From the NCBI RefSeq assembly GCF_003464165.1, contig NZ_QSEK01000048.1:1-10992 (forward strand): 10,992 bases of DNA, written 5' to 3'. Position 1 is the first letter of the stretch. Each line of letters starts with the position of its first letter. Shown here one piece after another: positions 6,279 through 10,992 of this stretch. Position numbers and translations under genes: made by a program. The notes below the pieces were generated by a model, which did no database searches, had not been told where the DNA came from, and worked only from the letters and a program-made list of their open reading frames with translations. This stretch comes from Eubacterium sp. AM49-13BH (GTDB taxonomy: Bacteria; Bacillota; Clostridia; Lachnospirales; Lachnospiraceae).

Positions 6279-9200
6279 CTACTTTGTTGCAGCGTAGAAT
6301 GCTTCTATCTGTGCCTGTTCACTGCTAAGTCCTTTTTCTTCCATCTGTACTATCATGTTAAGCATCTTCTTATAATCATGTGGCATGATTTTCTTGAACT
6401 TAGGAAGATATTCTCCGAAGTTGTCAAGTATTTCCTTGCCCTTCTTAGAATTAGTATAAGCAACATGTTCTGTTATAAGCTGCTTTAACTCAAGGACATC
6501 ATATTTGTTAGAAACTGCATCCATTGAAACGAGCTGCTTATTAACTCTCTTGTAAAGACTTGTGTCTTCATCAAGAACATAAGCAATTCCACCGCTCATA
6601 CCAGCAGCAAAGTTCTTGCCAGTCTTACCTAATACTACTACTGTACCACCTGTCATATATTCACAGCCGTGGTCACCAGTTCCCTCAACAACTGCTGTTG
6701 CGCCTGAATTTCTTACACAGAATCTTTCTCCGGCAACACCATTGATGAATGCCTTACCACTTGTAGCGCCATACAAAGCAACATTACCGATGATAATATT
6801 CTCATCTTCCTTATAAGTACTTCCTGTTGGAGGATATACAATAAGCTTTCCACCTGAAAGTCCCTTACCAAAGTAATCGTTACTATCACCGACAAGCTCA
6901 AGTGTAAGTCCCTTAGGAATAAATGCACCAAAGCTCTGTCCGCCAGCACCATTACATTTTACTGTATATGTATCATCATCAAGCTTATCATCAAATCTTC
7001 TTGTAATCTCCGCACCAAGAAGTGTTCCTAATGCACGGTCTGTATTGGCAACATCAATTTCAAGACTTCTCTTGCTTCCTGTCTCCATAGCGGACTCGAA
7101 CTTCTTAAGTAAAATCTTTTCATCAACTGTCTTCTCAAGTTCGAAATCAAATACATTTTTCTTATCATAATGTATCTTCGTCTGCTTAACATATGGATTA
7201 TCAAGAATCTGTGATAAATCAATCTCTGTTGAACGTCCGCTCTTGGCAACATCCTTCTGCTCAAGCAAATCTGTTCTTCCTACCAGGTCATCAAGTGTCT
7301 TAATTCCTAAGTCAGCCATTATCTCACGAAGCTCCTGTGCAATGAATCTCATGAAATTAACAACGTATTCAGGCTTACCTGCGAATCTCTTACGAAGCTC
7401 AGGATTCTGTGTTGCAACACCAACAGGACATGTATCAAGGTTACATACTCTCATCATTACGCAACCCATAGTTACAAGTGGAGCTGTTGCAAATCCGAAT
7501 TCCTCTGCGCCAAGCATTGCTGCAATAGCAACATCCCTGCCGCTCATCAGCTTACCATCAGTCTCAATAATAACCTTATTACGCAGTCCGTTCATTGTAA
7601 GAGTCTGATGTGCCTCTGCAAGGCCTAATTCCCATGGAAGTCCGGCATTATGTATAGAGCTTCTTGGAGCTGCACCAGTACCTCCGTCATAACCAGAGAT
7701 AAGAATTACCTGTGCGCCCGCCTTGGCAACACCGGAAGCAACTGTACCAACACCAGCTTCTGAAACAAGCTTGACTGATATTCTTGCATTCTTGTTAGCA
7801 TTCTTAAGGTCGTATATAAGCTGTGCCAGATCCTCGATTGAATATATATCATGATGTGGTGGTGGTGAAATAAGTGCAACACCCGGAGTTGAAAGACGAG
7901 TCTTTGCAATCCAAGGATACACCTTCTTTCCTGGAAGATGTCCACCTTCACCCGGCTTAGCGCCCTGTGCCATCTTAATCTGAATCTCCTGTGCGCTTAC
8001 AAGGTATCTTGAAGTAACACCGAATCTTCCTGAGGCAACCTGCTTGATTGCAGAGCATCTGTTAAGCCCATCCGGACCTACCTTTAATCTGTCAATGTCC
8101 TCTCCACCTTCACCTGAGTTAGACTTACCATGAAGCATGTTCATGGCAATAGCCATAGTTTCATGCGCCTCTCTTGATATTGAACCATATGACATAGCAC
8201 CAGTCTTGAATCTTCTTACGATAGAATCAACACTTTCAACCTCATCAATGCTGATTCCCTTCTTAGGGAACTTAATGTTCATAAGACCTCTTAAGTTCTT
8301 AACGCCCTCTTCCTTATTAACAAGAGCTGTATATTCCTTAAATGTCTTGTAATCTCCTGTTCTTGTAGCAAGCTGTAACAAATGTATTGTCTGTGGGTTA
8401 TACAGATGTTCTTCCTTGCCGCTTCTCATCTTATGAGCGCCTGAGCTGTCAAGAGTAGTATCTGTAGAAAGTCCAAGCGGATCAAATGCCTTAGAGTGAA
8501 GTGTCTCAACATCTTCCTGAATATCCTTTAATGACACACCTTCAATTCTTGAAACTGTACCCTTAAAGTATTTATCTATAACATCTGAGTTAATACCAAT
8601 TGCCTCAAATATCTTAGCGCCCTGATATGACTGGATTGTTGAAATACCCATCTTGGCAGCAATCTTAACAATACCTGTGATAATTGCCTTATTGTAATCA
8701 TCAACTGCTGCATAATAATCCTTGTCAAGCATGTTAAGGTCGATAAGCTCCTGAATACTCTCCTGTGCAAGATATGGATTGATTGCAGAAGCACCATATC
8801 CAAGAAGCGCTGCAAAATGATGGACATCTCTTGGCTCACCACTCTCTAAGATTACAGCCATGCTTGTTCTCTTCTTAGTCTGTACAAGATACTGCTGTAA
8901 TGCAGCAACCGCAAGTAATGAAGGAATAGCAACATGGTTCTCATCAACACCTCTGTCTGAAAGAATAATAATATTAGCACCTTCTCTGTGTGCTCTGTCA
9001 ACCTCAACAAATAAGTGGTCGATAGCTCTCTCAAGTGAAGTGTTCTTATAATATATAATAGGAATAGTCTCTACCTTAAATCCTTCAACATTCATATTCT
9101 TAATCTTAAGAAGGTCTGTGTTAGTAAGGATTGGATCATTAATTCTTAACTGTTTGCAGTTCTCAGCCTTTTCCTCAAGAATATTACCCTCTGTTCCAAG

Positions 9201-10817
9201 ATAAACAGTTGTTGATGTAACAACCTTCTCTCTTATTGAGTCAATTGGCGGATTAGTAACCTGTGCAAATAACTGTTTGAAATAATTAAACAGTGGCTGA
9301 TGCTTGTTAGAAAGTACCGCAAGTGGAGTATCAATACCCATAGCACCTGTCTGCTCTGTTCCGTTAAGAGCCATAGGAAGTATTGATGTCTTGAAATCCT
9401 CGTATGTATAGCCAAATGCTTTCTGGAGTCTTGCTCTTTCTTCCTTAGTATGAACAGGAACTTTCTTGTTAGGAATCTTTAAATCCTTAAGCTGGATAAG
9501 ATTACTGTCAAGCCATTCTCCATAAGGATTCTTAGTTGCATATTCTTCCTTAAGCTTATCATCCTCTATAAGCTCGCCCTTAACCGTATCAATAAGAAGC
9601 ATTTTACCAGGTCTTAATCTGTCCTTTAACTTAATTCTGCTCTCTGGGATTGGAAGTGCACCAACCTCTGAAGAAAGAATAAGATAACCATCGTTAGTAA
9701 TATAATATCTTGAAGGACGAAGACCATTACGGTCAAGCACTGCTCCGAAGTAATCTCCATCTGTAAATGCGATAGAAGCCGGACCATCCCAAGGTTCCAT
9801 CATTGTTGCATAATACTGGTAAAAGTCCTTCTTCTCCTGTGCCATTGCACCATTGTTAATCCAAGGCTCAGGAATTGTAATCATAACAGCAAGTGGAAGC
9901 GGCATGCCATTCATAACAAAGAACTCCAGTGTGTTATCTAACATTGCCGAATCCGAACCATTAGTATTAACAACCGGTGTAATCTTTGACATTTCATCTT
10001 CAAGATATGGAGAAGTCATTGTCTCTTCTCTTGCTAACATTCTGTCTGCATTACCCTTGATAGTATTAATCTCACCGTTATGTACCATGAATCTGTTAGG
10101 ATGAGCTCTCTCCCAGCTTGGATTAGTGTTAGTTGAGAATCTTGAATGAACAAGTGCAATAGCTGACTCATAATCAGGATTCTCAAGGTCACCAAAGAAC
10201 TGGCGAAGCTGTCCTACAAGGAACATACCCTTGTATACAATCGTTCTGCTTGATAATGAACATACGTAAGTTGTGTCTTCTGCTGTCTGCTCAAATACTC
10301 GTCTTGCAACATAAAGTCTTCTGTCGAACTCAATTCCTTTAGCTGCATTGGCAGGTCTCTTTACAAATCCCTGCATGATATATGGCATACAGTCAACCGC
10401 CTTTTTACCAAGAACATTAGGAAATGTTGGAACATCTCTCCAACCTAAGAATTCAAGCCCTTCCTTTTCAACAATGATTTCGAACATCTTCTTGGCTCTG
10501 TTTCTTGCCAGTTCGTCCTGTGGGAAGAAAAACATACCGACACCATAATCGCGCTCATCTCCAAGCTCAATTCCTAATGGCTTTACAGCTTTCTTAAAGA
10601 ATTTGTGTGATATCTGAAGAAGGATACCAACACCATCACCAGTCTTTCCTTCTGCATCTTTACCAGCTCTATGCTCAAGATTTTCTACAATGCTTAAAGC
10701 ATCAGATACTGTCTGATGTGTCTTAATTCCATTAATACTTACAATAGCTCCGATACCACAGGCATCATGCTCAAGTTCAGATCTGTAAAGACCAGGCTGT
10801 TTGATTTCATTTTCCAT
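6279..10817 (-). CDS. gltB: Glutamate synthase [NADPH] large (alpha) subunit
   Basis: Alpha subunit of glutamate synthase (1512 residues, full length), which turns L-glutamine and 2-oxoglutarate into two L-glutamates in the cytoplasm. Cys20 in EHDACGIG is the class II amidotransferase nucleophile that becomes N-terminal when the propeptide is removed; RAGKDAEGKTGDGVG and NGEINTIKGN (from Asn247) belong to the same domain (about 20-430). A central linker domain follows. The FMN/2-oxoglutarate barrel (about 840-1215) includes YGSISREAHE (from Tyr877) and the [3Fe-4S] ligands C1119, C1125 and C1130 (C-x5-C-x4-C, CVMMRVCNLDTCPVG). The C-terminal GXGXG structural domain (about 1240-1450) includes GAGGQSFGAF (from 1290). 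The start is placed at the ATG 10815-10817 (MENEIKQPGLYRSE), giving a 19-residue propeptide like the Bacillus enzyme; AAAGGA lies 11 bases upstream. An in-frame ATG at 10862 has a better-spaced AGGAG and would add 15 residues, also removed on maturation. gltD follows directly. Confidence 0.97.
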   Translation of the reverse strand: MENEIKQPGLYRSELEHDACGIGAIVSINGIKTHQTVSDALSIVENLEHRAGKDAEGKTGDGVGILLQISHKFFKKAVKPLGIELGDERDYGVGMFFFPQDELARNRAKKMFEIIVEKEGLEFLGWRDVPTFPNVLGKKAVDCMPYIMQGFVKRPANAAKGIEFDRRLYVARRVFEQTAEDTTYVCSLSSRTIVYKGMFLVGQLRQFFGDLENPDYESAIALVHSRFSTNTNPSWERAHPNRFMVHNGEINTIKGNADRMLAREETMTSPYLEDEMSKITPVVNTNGSDSAMLDNTLEFFVMNGMPLPLAVMITIPEPWINNGAMAQEKKDFYQYYATMMEPWDGPASIAFTDGDYFGAVLDRNGLRPSRYYITNDGYLILSSEVGALPIPESRIKLKDRLRPGKMLLIDTVKGELIEDDKLKEEYATKNPYGEWLDSNLIQLKDLKIPNKKVPVHTKEERARLQKAFGYTYEDFKTSILPMALNGTEQTGAMGIDTPLAVLSNKHQPLFNYFKQLFAQVTNPPIDSIREKVVTSTTVYLGTEGNILEEKAENCKQLRINDPILTNTDLLKIKNMNVEGFKVETIPIIYYKNTSLERAIDHLFVEVDRAHREGANIIILSDRGVDENHVAIPSLLAVAALQQYLVQTKKRTSMAVILESGEPRDVHHFAALLGYGASAINPYLAQESIQELIDLNMLDKDYYAAVDDYNKAIITGIVKIAAKMGISTIQSYQGAKIFEAIGINSDVIDKYFKGTVSRIEGVSLKDIQEDVETLHSKAFDPLGLSTDTTLDSSGAHKMRSGKEEHLYNPQTIHLLQLATRTGDYKTFKEYTALVNKEEGVKNLRGLMNIKFPKKGISIDEVESVDSIVRRFKTGAMSYGSISREAHETMAIAMNMLHGKSNSGEGGEDIDRLKVGPDGLNRCSAIKQVASGRFGVTSRYLVSAQEIQIKMAQGAKPGEGGHLPGKKVYPWIAKTRLSTPGVALISPPPHHDIYSIEDLAQLIYDLKNANKNARISVKLVSEAGVGTVASGVAKAGAQVILISGYDGGTGAAPRSSIHNAGLPWELGLAEAHQTLTMNGLRNKVIIETDGKLMSGRDVAIAAMLGAEEFGFATAPLVTMGCVMMRVCNLDTCPVGVATQNPELRKRFAGKPEYVVNFMRFIAQELREIMADLGIKTLDDLVGRTDLLEQKDVAKSGRSTEIDLSQILDNPYVKQTKIHYDKKNVFDFELEKTVDEKILLKKFESAMETGSKRSLEIDVANTDRALGTLLGAEITRRFDDKLDDDTYTVKCNGAGGQSFGAFIPKGLTLELVGDSNDYFGKGLSGGKLIVYPPTGSTYKEDENIIIGNVALYGATSGKAFINGVAGERFCVRNSGATAVVEGTGDHGCEYMTGGTVVVLGKTGKNFAAGMSGGIAYVLDEDTSLYKRVNKQLVSMDAVSNKYDVLELKQLITEHVAYTNSKKGKEILDNFGEYLPKFKKIMPHDYKKMLNMIVQMEEKGLSSEQAQIEAFYAATK

Positions 10818-10862
10818 AAGTCTAATCATCCTTTCGTATATTCTAAAGCTTTGCTTGCACAT

Positions 10863-10892
10863 AATATACTCCTGTTTTATGGATTTTGTAAA
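10863..10892 (-). promoter_or_regulatory. Candidate proximal promoter of gltBD
   Basis: On the minus strand TTTACA (10887-10892; 5/6) and TATATT (10863-10868; 5/6) are 18 bases apart. The start site would fall near 10856, leaving a leader of about 40 bases before the ATG at 10817 and excluding the upstream ATG at 10862. An A/T tract lies directly upstream. The inverted repeat at 10906-10960 sits just behind the -35, where activators commonly bind. Confidence 0.42.
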
Positions 10893-10905
10893 TATTTTTT
10901 TGCCA

Positions 10906-10960
10906 TAATTGTCTGATAATTTGACTATTGCTATTGTTTATTGTAATTATCAGACAATTA
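10906..10960. repeat. Perfect 16-bp inverted repeat upstream of gltB
   Basis: TAATTGTCTGATAATT (10906-10921) recurs as its exact reverse complement at 10945-10960, separated by 23 bases. Each arm contains an imperfect 13-bp dyad, ATTGTCTGATAAT (5 of 6 positions symmetric), so this can be read as two operator copies with centres 38 bases apart. Neither strand has a T run after it, so it is not a typical terminator. Its place upstream of gltB suggests a binding site for a nitrogen- or glutamate-responsive regulator; which one cannot be told from the sequence. Confidence 0.7.
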
Positions 10961-10973
10961 CAGAATTTGTCAC
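10946..10973 (-). promoter_or_regulatory. Candidate distal promoter of gltBD
   Basis: On the minus strand GTGACA (10968-10973; 5/6) and GATAAT (10946-10951; 5/6) are 16 bases apart. The -10 hexamer lies inside the right arm of the inverted repeat, so a protein bound there would block this promoter. Transcripts from here would include the ATG at 10862 with its AGGAG. No gene is visible in 10863-10992; the next gene upstream lies outside the window. Confidence 0.35.
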
Positions 10974-10992
10974 AATATTATCTCTTAAAATG

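Noticed and set aside
6560..10104. Many plus- and minus-strand open frames of 60-121 codons inside gltB
   Set aside because: All lie within a full-length, clearly conserved gene, have no recognisable domains, and have compositions typical of alternate-frame reading.
10906..10960. Inverted repeat upstream of gltB as a terminator of the preceding gene
   Set aside because: Neither strand has a T run after the second arm, and the arms are AT-rich and 23 bases apart; an operator is a better fit.
10818..10992. Riboswitch or T-box leader upstream of gltB
   Set aside because: The leader is short from either promoter candidate, and I see no conserved riboswitch core or terminator/antiterminator pair.
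1..10992. Mobile element, CRISPR array, tRNA or prophage signal
   Set aside because: No transposase or integrase motifs, regularly spaced repeats or cloverleaf sequences are visible; the coding content is ordinary chromosomal metabolism.

Overview
The window looks like a chromosomal segment of a low-GC, anaerobic Gram-positive bacterium, most likely a gut-type Clostridia such as Lachnospiraceae. The reasons are AT-rich DNA, strong AAGGAGG-type ribosome sites, a Firmicutes-type flotillin (FloA), a group B-like [FeFe] hydrogenase and a separate-subunit GltB/GltD glutamate synthase. The taxonomic call is an inference from protein flavour; no marker gene is present. All seven genes are housekeeping or metabolic. 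I see no mobile element, CRISPR array, tRNA or rRNA.

Layout, left to right. (1) Positions 1-940, minus strand: floA, a flotillin-like membrane scaffold protein. It is cut by the window edge and carries an apparent one-base deletion near position 80 that truncates the conserved C-terminus. (2) A divergent intergenic region (941-1092). (3) Positions 1093-2562, plus strand: a stand-alone ferredoxin-domain [FeFe] hydrogenase with a complete set of H-cluster cysteines. (4) A convergent, apparently bidirectional terminator (2571-2614). (5) Positions 2605-4610, minus strand: a three-gene operon, transcribed right to left, encoding an HPr-like protein without the phosphorylatable histidine, a lipoprotein substrate-binding protein with a TTG start, and a NitT/TauT-type ABC permease. 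No ATPase gene accompanies it. (6) A long hairpin (4703-4766) that ends the next operon. (7) Positions 4781-10817, minus strand: gltB-gltD, the two subunits of NADPH-dependent glutamate synthase, 13 bases apart. Upstream of gltB lie two candidate promoters interwoven with a perfect 16-bp inverted repeat (10906-10960) that looks like a regulator binding site.

How they work together: GltB and GltD form one enzyme that turns glutamine plus 2-oxoglutarate into two glutamates with NADPH. The hydrogenase would exchange electrons between reduced ferredoxin and protons. The HPr-like/ABC operon presumably imports or senses a small organic compound, using an ATPase encoded elsewhere. I see no sequence evidence that these units form one pathway. 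The least ordinary items are the His-less HPr homologue co-transcribed with an ATPase-less ABC importer, the gltB upstream inverted repeat, and the floA frameshift. I do not see a clearly undescribed multi-gene system.
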